18,525 bases of DNA. Origin: Nitriliruptoraceae bacterium (GTDB taxonomy: Bacteria; Actinomycetota; Nitriliruptoria; Nitriliruptorales; Nitriliruptoraceae). Shown here in pieces: positions 1-7,382 of this stretch. Made by a program: the position numbers and the translations under genes. The notes below the pieces were generated by a model. That model was not told where the DNA came from, searched no databases, and saw only the letters and a program-made list of their open reading frames with translations. The number at the start of each line of letters is the position of its first letter. Position 1 is the stretch's first letter. The stretch spans positions 1 through 18,525 of the forward strand of contig SLDB01000375.1 of assembly GCA_007125475.1 (NCBI GenBank), written 5' to 3'.

Positions 1-50
1 AAAGAACGAAACCACCTAAGTGGCATCAATTCTGCCAACGAAGGTCCGAA

Positions 51-68
51 GATCACCTTGCGGTGACC
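51..68 (-). other. Leader hairpin with GCAA tetraloop
   Basis: On the minus strand a 7-bp stem (GGTCACC with GGTGATC, one G-U pair) closes a GCAA loop, a stable GNRA tetraloop. The plus-strand copy would have an A-C mismatch, so the minus-strand RNA folds better. It sits in the proposed rRNA leader and could be part of the processing structure before 16S. Confidence 0.4.
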
Positions 69-166
69 CTTGATCCCTTCATTGTATTAAGGGGAATTAC
101 TCAAATTACACGCACTCGTAGATCGCGCCCACGGATGTGGTCGTGATCGACGGGGTTGTGTCGCCT

Positions 167-191
167 CCCGTGATCCGAAAAGGATCATGGG
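167..191. other. Inverted repeat in proposed rRNA leader
   Basis: Two 10-base arms (cccgtgatcc and ggatcatggg) flank a 5-base loop. The plus-strand RNA would have one G-U pair at the fourth position; the minus-strand RNA has one A-C mismatch there. No T-run follows on either strand, so it does not look like an intrinsic terminator. A leader folding or processing element is the simplest reading. Confidence 0.35.
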
Positions 192-220
192 GGCGTCACT
201 GGCTTTTGGCACCCTGTGCA

Positions 221-233
221 GTTCTCAAGGAGC
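221..233 (-). promoter_or_regulatory. boxA-like rRNA antitermination site
   Basis: The minus strand reads GCTCCTTGAGAAC, continuing into TGCACAGGGTGCC. This closely resembles the TTTGAGAACT boxA element in actinobacterial rRNA leaders and 16S-23S spacers, where Nus factors bind to prevent premature termination. It lies downstream of two promoter-like sites on the same strand, which supports transcription leftward into an rRNA operon outside the window. Confidence 0.6.
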
Positions 234-324
234 GGTTCGCGGGTCACCGGGTTCCGTCCCCGTAGGGAGCGGCTTCCGGTGAGCGCACCGCAGTTGCGCG
301 GCAGACCGCCGCGTGGAGCTTCTA

Positions 325-354
325 AAGCTACCACGCTGTGGTCGCACCGTCCAA
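325..354 (-). promoter_or_regulatory. Second (downstream) rrn promoter candidate
   Basis: On the minus strand TTGGAC (349-354) is followed after exactly 18 bases by TAGCTT (325-330). The -35 is a fair match, the -10 a weak one. The spacing is identical to the stronger promoter at 444-473, consistent with the tandem promoters common before rRNA operons. The weak -10 keeps confidence low. Confidence 0.35.
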
Positions 355-443
355 CCCGTGGTCTTGGGCTGCTCGGCGCCGATCAGATCGATCGTCGCCG
401 GACGTGGGCTCCGGAGAGCCTGGACCTTCCGGGCGGAACACGA

Positions 444-473
444 ACAATACGTCGTGTCGCGGTGTCGTGTCAA
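444..473 (-). promoter_or_regulatory. Main rrn promoter candidate
   Basis: On the minus strand there is a perfect -35 TTGACA (468-473), an 18-base spacer, and TATTGT (444-449), which matches four of six -10 consensus positions. Transcription would start near 437 and run leftward into the boxA element. Perfect -35 hexamers are rare in sequence this GC-rich, which argues against chance. Confidence 0.55.
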
Positions 474-476
474 CTT

Positions 477-495
477 CGCGGGCCGTGGGCCCGCG
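477..495 (-). terminator. GC hairpin, possible terminator just upstream of rrn promoter
   Basis: A perfect 8-bp GC stem (CGCGGGCC with GGCCCGCG) closes a 3-base loop and ends 3 bases before the TTGACA of the proposed rrn promoter. It could stop read-through from the glycosylase and arg genes. No T-run follows, so it is not a canonical intrinsic terminator. Confidence 0.3.
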
Positions 496-617
496 GTGGG
501 GTGGGGCACGTGGTGCCGCCGAGGCGGTGTCCGTGCTCCCACCAGGAGCGTGTCCCTTGCGGAACGACGACAGCGTAACCCACCTGGGTCCGGGGACGCG
601 AATCGGCGGGTAGCGCC

Positions 618-640
618 GGGCGGGCCGGCGCTGGCCGCCC
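618..640 (-). terminator. GC hairpin after the glycosylase stop codon
   Basis: About 34 bases after the glycosylase stop, the minus strand can form an 8-bp GC stem with one bulged C and a 6-base loop (arms GGGCGGCC and GGCCCGCCC). It is a candidate end of the transcript. No T-run follows, and GC-rich hairpins arise easily by chance here. Confidence 0.25.
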
Positions 641-673
641 ACCCACTCCCCCGCCGGCCGCCGGCCCGGCCGG

Positions 674-1369
674 TCAGCGACGATGCGGGGCCCGCGGCGA
701 ACGCCGGTACGGGCTGACCTCCGTCGCGCCCAAGAGGTGGAACCGCCAGGGCCGCTCGGCCGCCCGGCTCACCCCGGTCCGGGGCCCGCTCACCACCGCG
801 GACGGTTCGGGGCGCCACCCGTCGTCGGCCAGCTGCAGGCCCGCGACCCCCTCGACGAGGTCTCCACCGTCGTGGACCGTGCCGTCGATCCCCAGCCCGC
901 GGGTGAGCCGCCCCGGCCCACGCAGCAGGTCACGGTCGCGTGTGGCGGTCTCACGCCGTTCGGCGACCGCCCCCCACCCGGTGAGGATCACCGCGGCGCG
1001 CACCAGCACCGCCGCGCCGACCCCGGCGGGGCCGACCGCGACGTTGAGGCACCAGTGCACCCCGTAGGAACGGTAGACGTAGGCGGTCCCGGCGCCGGCG
1101 AACATCGCGGCGTTCGCCGGCGTCGGCCCACGTCGGGCGTGGCTCGCCGGATCGTCGGGTCCGTACGCCTCGACCTCCACGATCCGGGCCACCACCGTCA
1201 CCGACGGCAGCTCACGGCACAGCAACACCCCGACGAGGCGTGGCGCCACCGCCTCGGCGTCGGCGTCGAGGAGGCTGCGATCGAGCCTCGCCGGCCGATC
1301 GTGGCTGATCGCGTACCCGCACCCGGACCGGGACCCCCGGGGATCCCGCTCGTCGCCATCGACGGTCAC
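674..1369 (-). CDS. 3-methyladenine DNA glycosylase (AAG/MPG family)
   Basis: This enzyme cuts the N-glycosidic bond of alkylated or deaminated purines, leaving an abasic site, the first step of base excision repair. The catalytic region is intact: VEVEAY near residues 65-69 with the general-base Glu at 67 and the intercalating-loop Tyr at 69, ASHARRG with His at 77, then TPANAAMF and YVYRSYGVHW. From the GTG at 1369 the protein has 231 residues, usual for the family. GTGs at 1381 and 1384 would overlap the polX stop; I prefer 1369 because GGTGGG lies about 8 bases upstream, but no start has a perfect ribosome site. It begins 4 bases after the polX stop, so the two repair genes are probably cotranscribed. 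The last roughly 25 residues are Arg/Ser/Pro-rich and poorly conserved. Confidence 0.88.
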   Translation of the reverse strand: MTVDGDERDPRGSRSGCGYAISHDRPARLDRSLLDADAEAVAPRLVGVLLCRELPSVTVVARIVEVEAYGPDDPASHARRGPTPANAAMFAGAGTAYVYRSYGVHWCLNVAVGPAGVGAAVLVRAAVILTGWGAVAERRETATRDRDLLRGPGRLTRGLGIDGTVHDGGDLVEGVAGLQLADDGWRPEPSAVVSGPRTGVSRAAERPWRFHLLGATEVSPYRRSPRAPHRR

Positions 1370-1373
1370 CGCC

Positions 1374-3107
1374 TCACCCACCACGACGTTCGTCGAGCCA
1401 GGCACGGAACCCCTCCCACGGCCGGGTGTTGACGATGCACGCCGGGTCGAGGCGGGCGCGGCGGACCTGGGCGGCACCGAACCGGAGGCGATCGAGGTCC
1501 GCGACGGCGTGGGCATCGGTGGAGACGACGAACTCCACCCCGCGCCGCTCACCCTCGCGGATCACCTCCACCGAGGCGTCCAGGCGCTGCAGCGCGGCGT
1601 TCACCTCGATCGCGGTGCCGGTGTCGGCCGCGGCGTCCAGGACACGTTCGACGTCGAGGCGGATCGGGGGGCGACGGCCGATGAGGCGGGCGGAGAGGTG
1701 CCCGATCGCGGTCACCGACGGGTGGCGGATCGCGGCCAGGACCCGTTCGGTCTGTTCCTCGACGGTGCGGTCCAGGTGGGAGTGCACGCTGGCCACCAGC
1801 CAGTCGAACGTCGCGAGGAACCCGTCGTCGTAGTCGAGCGATCCGTCGAGCCCGATGTTCAGCTCGGCGCCGTGCAGCAGGGCGATGTCGCCCCGCTCCT
1901 CCTGCAGACGGCGAAGGTCGTCTCGTTGCGCGAGCATGGCGTCGCGGTCCACGCCGTTCATCCGCAGCCCCTCGGCGTGGTCGGTGATCGCCAGGTACTC
2001 CAACCCGCGGGCCGCGGCGGCGTCGACCAGGTCGGCGAGCGAGTCGACGCCGTCACCGGAGAGGTCGGTGTGGTCGTGGAGGTCGCCGCGGAGGTCCTCG
2101 GTGCGCGTCAGGGGCCCCAGCCGCCCCGCTTCGGCCGCCTCGATCTCCCCGGTGTCCTCCCGGCACTCCGGCGCGATCCACGGCAGGTCCAGGGCGGCGT
2201 ACACCGCCTCCTCGGTCGTCACCGCGGGGGCGTCGGAGGACGCCAGGCCGTACTCGTTCAGCGACCACCCCCGCTGCTGCGCCCGCTGACGCAGGCGGAT
2301 GTTGTGCGCCTTCGAGCCGGTGAAGTACACCAGCGCCGCCCCGAAGCGCGCCGGCGGGACCGCCCGCAGATCGACCTGCACCCCGTCGTGGGTGACCACC
2401 GACGTCTTCGTCGAGCCCGAACCGATCACCCGTTGCACCTCGGAGCTGGCACGCAGCCATTCGTGGACGCGTTCGCCGGCGTCGTCGGTGGCGACGAGGA
2501 GGTCGATGTCACCGACGTCCTCGCAGAACCGGCGCAGACTCCCGGCGTAGGCGACCTCACCGACCCCCGGCACCGCCTTCAGCCGCTCGACGAGGCGCTC
2601 GGCGAGCGGTAGCGCCACCGCGATCGGGATCCGGCGCTGCTTGGAGGTCAGACCCAGCTCCGAGATCGCCTCGCGCAGCTTGGCGGCGCTGCGCTCCCCC
2701 ATCCCCGCGAGCCCGGCGACCCGTCCGTCCTCCAGGGCCTCGGCCAGCGCGTCGACGTCGCGGACACCGAGCTCGTCGTCGAGTTGCTGGACGGTCTTCG
2801 GCCCCAGGCCGGGGACGTCGAGGAGGGCGCGCTTGGCCGCCGGGTGGCGCTCACGCAACTCGTCGAGCTTGGCGATCCGGCCGGTGTCGACGTACTCGCG
2901 GATCCGTTCGGCGATGCCGGCCCCGATCCCGCGGAGCTCGGCGAGCTCGGTCGCCGAGGACTCCTCGGCCGGCCGGGTCAGGCCGCGCACCGCCCGTTCG
3001 GCGTTGAGGTAGGCCCGGACACGGAACGCGTTCGGGTCGCCCTCCTCGAGCTCGGTGAGGCTGGCCAGCTCGGCGAGCCGGTCGGCCACCTCGTCGTTCG
3101 TCGCCAC
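1374..3107 (-). CDS. polX: DNA polymerase X with C-terminal PHP domain
   Basis: A family X gap-filling DNA polymerase of about 577 residues, normal for bacterial PolX. In order it has an N-terminal 8-kDa-like region, helix-hairpin-helix stretches (VPGLGPK near 98-104), the nucleotidyltransferase signature GSLRR at 189-193 with Asp 200 and Asp 202 in DIDLLV and the third Asp at 246 in VQVDL, and a PHP domain: HDH at 344-346, ITDHAE, HGAELN, VHSH, GHLSARL, STDAH at 529-533. PHP domains in this family supply 3'-5' exonuclease or AP-endonuclease activity. The start is the GTG at 3107 because a perfect GGAGG (3112-3116) lies 4 bases upstream; the GTG at 3119 has no ribosome site. It lies 51 bases after argH. 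The PHP motif reads HTDLSGDG, one residue longer than the usual SDG form. Confidence 0.93.
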   Translation of the reverse strand: MATNDEVADRLAELASLTELEEGDPNAFRVRAYLNAERAVRGLTRPAEESSATELAELRGIGAGIAERIREYVDTGRIAKLDELRERHPAAKRALLDVPGLGPKTVQQLDDELGVRDVDALAEALEDGRVAGLAGMGERSAAKLREAISELGLTSKQRRIPIAVALPLAERLVERLKAVPGVGEVAYAGSLRRFCEDVGDIDLLVATDDAGERVHEWLRASSEVQRVIGSGSTKTSVVTHDGVQVDLRAVPPARFGAALVYFTGSKAHNIRLRQRAQQRGWSLNEYGLASSDAPAVTTEEAVYAALDLPWIAPECREDTGEIEAAEAGRLGPLTRTEDLRGDLHDHTDLSGDGVDSLADLVDAAAARGLEYLAITDHAEGLRMNGVDRDAMLAQRDDLRRLQEERGDIALLHGAELNIGLDGSLDYDDGFLATFDWLVASVHSHLDRTVEEQTERVLAAIRHPSVTAIGHLSARLIGRRPPIRLDVERVLDAAADTGTAIEVNAALQRLDASVEVIREGERRGVEFVVSTDAHAVADLDRLRFGAAQVRRARLDPACIVNTRPWEGFRAWLDERRGG

Positions 3108-3158
3108 CTCGCCTCCCACCCGGGGCAGACGCCCGCGTCGGCCGTCGTCGCCGGCGCC

Positions 3159-4565
3159 TCAGCCGCGGTGGCTGTCGGCCACCCGACGTGCCGCGGTCAG
3201 CTGCTCACGGACCGACGCTTCGGCGGTGGCGTTCACCGCGTCACGGCGGGCGACCGCCTGCCGGGGATCGAACCGCACCGCGACCCCCGCGTCGAGGGCC
3301 GGGTGCAACTCGGCGAGCTCGGCGGGGTCGAGCCCGTCGAGGTCGACGCCGCGCTCCTCGGCCCGCCGGACGACCTCACCGACGACCTCGTGGGCCTCAC
3401 GGAACGGCACCCCGCGCAGCACGAGCTCCTCGGCGAGGTCGGTGGCCAGCGCGAACCCACCGACGCTGGCGGCCTCGAGCCGGGCACGGTCGAACCGCAG
3501 CGAGGCGACCGTCCCGGTGATCGCCGGCAGGACCAGCCGCAGGGTCTCGACGGCGTCGAACACCGGCTCCTTGTCCTCCTGCAGGTCACGGTTGTAGGTC
3601 AGCGGGAGCGCCTTGACCGTGGTGAGCAGCCCCATCAGGTCACCGATGACGCGCCCGGCCTTGCCCCGGACCAACTCGGCGACGTCCGGGTTCCGCTTCT
3701 GCGGCATGATCGAGCTCCCGGTGGAGAACGCGTCACCGACCTCGGCGAAGGCGAACTCGGAGCTGGCCCACAGCACGATCTCCTCGCCCAGCCGCGACAG
3801 CGTCACCGACAGGATCGCGCACGCCGAGGTGACCTCGAGGGCGAAGTCGCGGCTGGCGACGGCGTCCATCGTGTTCGCCGCGGTGCGGGCGAACCCCAGG
3901 TGGCGGGCGTAGGCATCCGGGTCCAGGCCCAGCGTCTGACCGGCGAGCGCCCCCGAGCCGAGCACCGACTCGTCGAGCCGGTCGCGGGCGTCGGCGAGCC
4001 GGCCGGCGTCACGTTCGAGCATCCACACGTAGGCCAGCAGGTGGTGGCTGAGCAGGACGGGCTGGCCGCGTTGCAGGTGGGTGTAGCCGGGGGCGAGCCA
4101 CCCCAGGTGCGCCTCGGCCTGGTCGACGAACGCGGTCTGGAGCTCGCCGACGAGGCCGATGAGGCCGTCGCAGGCCTCGCGGCACCACAGCCGCAGGTCA
4201 CTGGCGATCTGGTCGTTGCGCGACCGCCCGGCGCGGAGCTTCCCGCCGAGCGGGCCGAGCTCCTCGACGAGCCAGCGCTCGATCGCGCCGTGCACGTCCT
4301 CGTCGGTGTCGAGGAACGCGAACCGGTCGGTGGCGAACAACTCGGCGCACCGGTCGATCGCCGCGAGCATCCGGGCGAGCTCGTCGTCGTCGAGGACCCC
4401 GATCCGGGCCAGCTCCCGGGCGTGGGCCCCGGAGCCGGCGAGGTCCTGACGCCACAGGTGGCGGTCGAACGACGTCGAGACGCCCAACGCCCACGCCGCC
4501 ACGTCGGGGCCGGTGGCGAAGCGTCCTCCCCACAGGCGCCCGGCGTCGGTGGCGTCCCCGCTCAC
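3159..4565 (-). CDS. argH: Argininosuccinate lyase
   Basis: This cytoplasmic enzyme of the fumarase/aspartase superfamily splits argininosuccinate into arginine and fumarate, the last step of arginine synthesis. The 468-residue length is typical. Visible motifs are LWGGRF near the N-terminus, GRSRNDQ at 113-119, YTHLQRGQP at 161-169 with the catalytic-region His 163, and the family signature GSSIMPQKRNPD at 283-294 containing the catalytic serine of the mobile loop. The GTG start overlaps the argG stop in the sequence GTGA, so translation of the two genes is coupled. No key residue appears to be missing. It is the last biosynthetic gene of the operon; polX begins 51 bases downstream. Confidence 0.98.
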   Translation of the reverse strand: MSGDATDAGRLWGGRFATGPDVAAWALGVSTSFDRHLWRQDLAGSGAHARELARIGVLDDDELARMLAAIDRCAELFATDRFAFLDTDEDVHGAIERWLVEELGPLGGKLRAGRSRNDQIASDLRLWCREACDGLIGLVGELQTAFVDQAEAHLGWLAPGYTHLQRGQPVLLSHHLLAYVWMLERDAGRLADARDRLDESVLGSGALAGQTLGLDPDAYARHLGFARTAANTMDAVASRDFALEVTSACAILSVTLSRLGEEIVLWASSEFAFAEVGDAFSTGSSIMPQKRNPDVAELVRGKAGRVIGDLMGLLTTVKALPLTYNRDLQEDKEPVFDAVETLRLVLPAITGTVASLRFDRARLEAASVGGFALATDLAEELVLRGVPFREAHEVVGEVVRRAEERGVDLDGLDPAELAELHPALDAGVAVRFDPRQAVARRDAVNATAEASVREQLTAARRVADSHRG

Positions 4566-5782
4566 GAGTCGCGGCCCGCGTCACGCTGCCGCGCCGCCCA
4601 CGTCTTCAGGGGCAGCCCCCAGAGCTTGACGAACCCTTCGGCCAGGGACTGGTCGAACTGGTCGCCGGCGTCATAGGTCGCCATCTCGTAGGTGTACAGC
4701 CCGGAGTCCTGGCTGCGACGGCCGACGACGGTGGCGTTCCCCTTGAACAGCTGCACCCGGACCTCGCCGTTGACGTACTGGCTGGCCTCCTCCATGAACG
4801 CGTCCAGCGCGCCCTTCAGCGGCCCCCACCACAGGCCGTTGTAGACCAGCAGGGCGTACCGCGCCTCCTCGACCCGCTTGTGGTCGGCGAGCTCCTGCTC
4901 GAGGCAGAGGTCCTCGAGGTCACGATGGGCGGTGACGAGGGTGATCGCCGCCGGGCACTCGTAGATCTCCCGGCTCTTGATCCCCACCAGCCGGTCCTCG
5001 ATCATGTCGATCCGGCCGACGCCGTGGGCACCGGCCCGCCGGTCGAGCTCCTGGACGAGGTCGTTGAGGCCGAGCTCACGGCCGTCGAGGGCGGTCGGCA
5101 ACCCGCCACGGAACGCGATCACGACCTCCTCGGGCTCGTCGGGGGCGTCGGCGACCGCCACGGACCGCTCGTAGACGTCCTCCGGCGGGGCGATCCACGG
5201 GTCCTCGAGCTCGCCGCACTCGGCGGTGCGGCCCCAGGCGTTCTCGTCGATCGAGTACGGCGAGGCCTTCGTCATCGACGGGATCGGGATCCCGCGCTCG
5301 GCCGCGTAGTCGATCGCCGCGTCACGTGACAGCCCCCACTCACGGATCGGGGCCATCGTCTCCAGATCCGGGGCCAGGCACATCGTCCCGACCTCGAAGC
5401 GGACCTGGTCGTTGCCCTTCCCGGTGCTGCCGTGGGCGACCCCGACCGCGCCGGTGTCGCGGGCGGTCTGCACCAGGTGCTTGACGATCAGGGGGCGGGA
5501 GAGCGCCGAGACCAGCGGGTACTTGTTCATGTACATCGCGTTCGCCTTCAGGGCCGGGGCGATGAACCCGGTGGCGAACTCGTCCTTGGCGTCGACGACG
5601 ACGGCCTCGACCGCACCGCAGTCCAGGGCGCGCTGGCGGATCTCGTCGAGGTCGTCGACGCCCTGACCGACGTCGACGGCGCAGGCGACGACGTCGACGC
5701 CCTTGTGCTCCTGCATCCAGCGGATCGCGACGGAGGTGTCCAACCCGCCGGAGTAGGCCAGGACGACGCGGGGCTTGCTCAT
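4562..5782 (-). CDS. argG: Argininosuccinate synthase
   Basis: It joins citrulline and aspartate using ATP to give argininosuccinate. The protein has 406 residues, the usual length of the shorter type. The ATP-binding PP-loop AYSGGLDTS lies at residues 9-17, and GSTGKGNDQVRFE and DENAWGR are further family blocks. The ATG at 5782 is chosen because GAGGAG (5788-5793) sits 5 bases upstream and the homologous N-terminus starts there; the frame stays open about 55 codons further upstream but that stretch is low-complexity and crosses the end of argR. It follows argR after a 61-base gap and overlaps argH by GTGA. Confidence 0.98.
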   Translation of the reverse strand: MSKPRVVLAYSGGLDTSVAIRWMQEHKGVDVVACAVDVGQGVDDLDEIRQRALDCGAVEAVVVDAKDEFATGFIAPALKANAMYMNKYPLVSALSRPLIVKHLVQTARDTGAVGVAHGSTGKGNDQVRFEVGTMCLAPDLETMAPIREWGLSRDAAIDYAAERGIPIPSMTKASPYSIDENAWGRTAECGELEDPWIAPPEDVYERSVAVADAPDEPEEVVIAFRGGLPTALDGRELGLNDLVQELDRRAGAHGVGRIDMIEDRLVGIKSREIYECPAAITLVTAHRDLEDLCLEQELADHKRVEEARYALLVYNGLWWGPLKGALDAFMEEASQYVNGEVRVQLFKGNATVVGRRSQDSGLYTYEMATYDAGDQFDQSLAEGFVKLWGLPLKTWAARQRDAGRDS

Positions 5783-5825
5783 GGTGACTCCTCGTGGAAC
5801 GGAAGATCGGTCATGGGGGTGACCG

Positions 5826-5845
5826 GACCCGGAACGGACCGGGTC
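5826..5845 (-). other. Hairpin at the argR stop / argR-argG gap
   Basis: Two 7-base arms (GACCCGG and CCGGGTC) are a perfect inverted repeat around a 6-base loop, and overlap the last two bases read of the argR stop codon. No T-run follows on the minus strand. It may slow or process the transcript between argR and argG, or be a chance product of GC-rich DNA. Confidence 0.3.
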
Positions 5846-6359
5846 AGTCGGTGGTGGGGGTCGGGAGTCCGGCACGGGCGGCGAGGTCGGCGGCGAGGAG
5901 GTGTCCGGGGTGACCCTCCTCGGCGACCACCAGCACGGTGTCGTCACCCGAGACCGTGGCGATGACCCGCTCGAGCTCGGCGAGGTCGATCGCGGAGGCT
6001 ACGGGGTGTGCGCACGCCGGTGGAGTGCGCAGCACGGCGAGGTTCCCGCTGGCGGTCGTCGACGTCACGAACTGCCGGAGCACCTCGTCGAGGCGCTGGC
6101 GTGCCGTCCCCGGGCCCGGGTCGGCGGCGAGACGGTAGACGAGCCGGCCGTCGGCGCCCGGCACCTTCACCGCCCCGATCTCGCGCAGGTCGCGGCTCAC
6201 CGTTGCGGCGTGCACCTCGATGCCGACACCGGCGAACGCGGCGACGACCTCGTCGTGGGAGGCGAGGTCGCGCTCGGAGACCAGCTGCTGCAGCCGCCGC
6301 TGCCGCGCCGCCTTGTCCACCATCGGTGTCCGGGCCCCTGACCGCGTCCGATCGCTCAC
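5844..6359 (-). CDS. argR: Arginine repressor ArgR
   Basis: A hexameric, arginine-dependent DNA-binding repressor of arginine synthesis. The N-terminal winged helix-turn-helix carries ATVSRDLREIGAVKV, with SRDL at residues 55-58; the C-terminal arginine-binding and oligomerisation domain carries NLAVLRTPP (106-114), AIDL and SGDDTVLVV with GDDT at 138-141. Using the GTG at 6359, which overlaps the argF stop as GTGA like the other coupled pairs, the protein has 171 residues; the ATG at 6323 would give 159. Neither has a strong ribosome site. The usual PGSA-type segment of the C-terminal domain reads PPACAHP here. Sitting inside the operon it should repress, it implies autoregulation through the operator before argC. 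Confidence 0.93.
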   Translation of the reverse strand: MSDRTRSGARTPMVDKAARQRRLQQLVSERDLASHDEVVAAFAGVGIEVHAATVSRDLREIGAVKVPGADGRLVYRLAADPGPGTARQRLDEVLRQFVTSTTASGNLAVLRTPPACAHPVASAIDLAELERVIATVSGDDTVLVVAEEGHPGHLLAADLAARAGLPTPTTD

Positions 6360-7279
6360 GGCACGAGCCTGGCCAGCAGCGCCTTCTGCGCGTGGAGCCG
6401 GTTCTCGGCCTGGTCGAACACCCGCGCCGACGGCCCGTCGATCACCACGGCGTCGACCTCCTCGCCCCGGTGGGCCGGGAGGCAGTGCAGGAACACCGCG
6501 TCGTCGGCGGCTGTGGCGAACAGCTCCTGAGTCACGCGGTAGGGCCGGAACACCGCGAGGCGCTCGTCTGCCTCGTCCTCCTGCCCCATCGACGCCCACA
6601 CGTCGGTGTAGACGACGTCGGTGCCGGCGACGGCGCCGGCGACGTCGGTGGTGACGCGCACGCTCGCCCCGGTGCCGGCGGCGATCGCCTCGGCACGGGC
6701 GACGACGTCGGCGTCGGGCGCGTACCCGGGCGGGTGGGCGACGTCGACGTCGAGCCCGACCTTGGCGGCGGCCAGCAGCAGCGAGTGCGCGACGTTGTTC
6801 CCGTCACCGACGTAGGTGAGGCGTCGTCCGGTGAACCCTCCGAACTCCTCGCGCACCGTCTGCAGGTCGGCCAGGGCCTGACAGGGGTGCTCGGTGTCGG
6901 TGAGGGCGTTGACGACCGGGACGTCGGCGGCGGCGGCGAGGTGGGTGAGCCGGTCCTGGCCGAAGGTGCGGATCACGATCGCGTGGACGTAGCGCGAGAG
7001 CACCGCGCCGGTGTCGGCGACGGTCTCGCCGCGACCCAGCTGCAACTCGGCAGCCGACAACGCCAGCGGCGATCCGCCGAGCTCGGTGACCGCGACCTGG
7101 AACGACACCCGTGTCCGCGTCGAGGGCTTCTCGAACACCAGCGCGACGGTGCGTCCGGCGAGGTCGCCCCGGGGTGAGCCCCGGGTCGTCTTCAACGTGT
7201 CGGCGAGGTCGAGGACCCCGACGAGCTGGTCGGCGTCGAGGTCGTCGACGGAGAGGAAGTCCTGTGGGAACCCGGTCAC
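6356..7279 (-). CDS. argF: Ornithine carbamoyltransferase
   Basis: It transfers the carbamoyl group from carbamoyl phosphate to ornithine, producing citrulline. The protein of 307 residues shows the carbamoyl-phosphate motif STRTR at 53-57, HPCQ at 131-134, the ornithine-binding DVWASMGQ, and HCLPAHRG from residue 265 with the catalytic Cys. The GTG at 7279 is chosen because a perfect AGGAGG (7284-7289) is placed 4 bases upstream; the frame extends further upstream but as low-complexity Pro/Thr/Ala sequence. It follows argD after 103 bases and its stop overlaps the argR start. Length and motifs match the anabolic type. Confidence 0.97.
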   Translation of the reverse strand: MTGFPQDFLSVDDLDADQLVGVLDLADTLKTTRGSPRGDLAGRTVALVFEKPSTRTRVSFQVAVTELGGSPLALSAAELQLGRGETVADTGAVLSRYVHAIVIRTFGQDRLTHLAAAADVPVVNALTDTEHPCQALADLQTVREEFGGFTGRRLTYVGDGNNVAHSLLLAAAKVGLDVDVAHPPGYAPDADVVARAEAIAAGTGASVRVTTDVAGAVAGTDVVYTDVWASMGQEDEADERLAVFRPYRVTQELFATAADDAVFLHCLPAHRGEEVDAVVIDGPSARVFDQAENRLHAQKALLARLVP

Positions 7280-7320
7280 GGCCCCTCCTGCGGGTGTCGT
7301 TGCGGTGGTCGGTGTCGTCG

Positions 7321-7337
7321 GTCCGGTTCCCCCGGAC
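7321..7337 (-). other. Hairpin in the argD-argF gap
   Basis: A 6-bp perfect stem (GTCCGG with CCGGAC) closes a 5-base loop in the 103-base gap before argF. There is no T-run. It may be structural or incidental. Confidence 0.2.
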
Positions 7338-7382
7338 GCCGGGGCGGCGGGCCCGAGCGGCGGCGCGTCGGAGCGGCGGCGC

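Larger units (their letters stand above)
1..437 (-). other. Probable rRNA operon leader (5' end of rrn transcript)
   Basis: No credible gene lies here. The base composition is clearly less GC-rich than the rest of the window, especially within about 1-230. Read on the minus strand it has two tandem promoter-like sites upstream, a boxA-like antitermination site, and several small hairpins, which is the layout of an actinobacterial rRNA leader. The 16S gene itself would begin beyond position 1, so it is not seen. The start near 437 is inferred from the -10 at 444-449. This is inference from motif layout; an unrelated structured leader is possible. Confidence 0.55.

Noticed and set aside
82..130. 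TACAAT-like -10 in the AT-richer part of the left edge
   Set aside because: It lacks a matching -35 at 16-18 bases and lies downstream of boxA inside the proposed leader, where AT-rich patches are expected.
560..620. Third promoter-like pair on the minus strand (TTCGCG and TTACGC, 18 bases apart)
   Set aside because: Both hexamers match the consensus poorly; the spacing alone is not enough.
216..818. Open frames on both strands between the left edge and the glycosylase
   Set aside because: They are Arg/Pro/Gly-rich, overlap each other, resemble no family, and cover the proposed promoters and boxA.
2784..4676. Long plus-strand open frame opposite polX and argH
   Set aside because: Composition is the antisense of well-recognised genes in GC-rich DNA, with no domain of its own; the same holds for 7011-8876, 12280-13668 and 14481-16343.
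5783..5843. Second ArgR operator before argG
   Set aside because: No TGCA or TTCA dyad is present in this gap; the only convincing operator is before argC.
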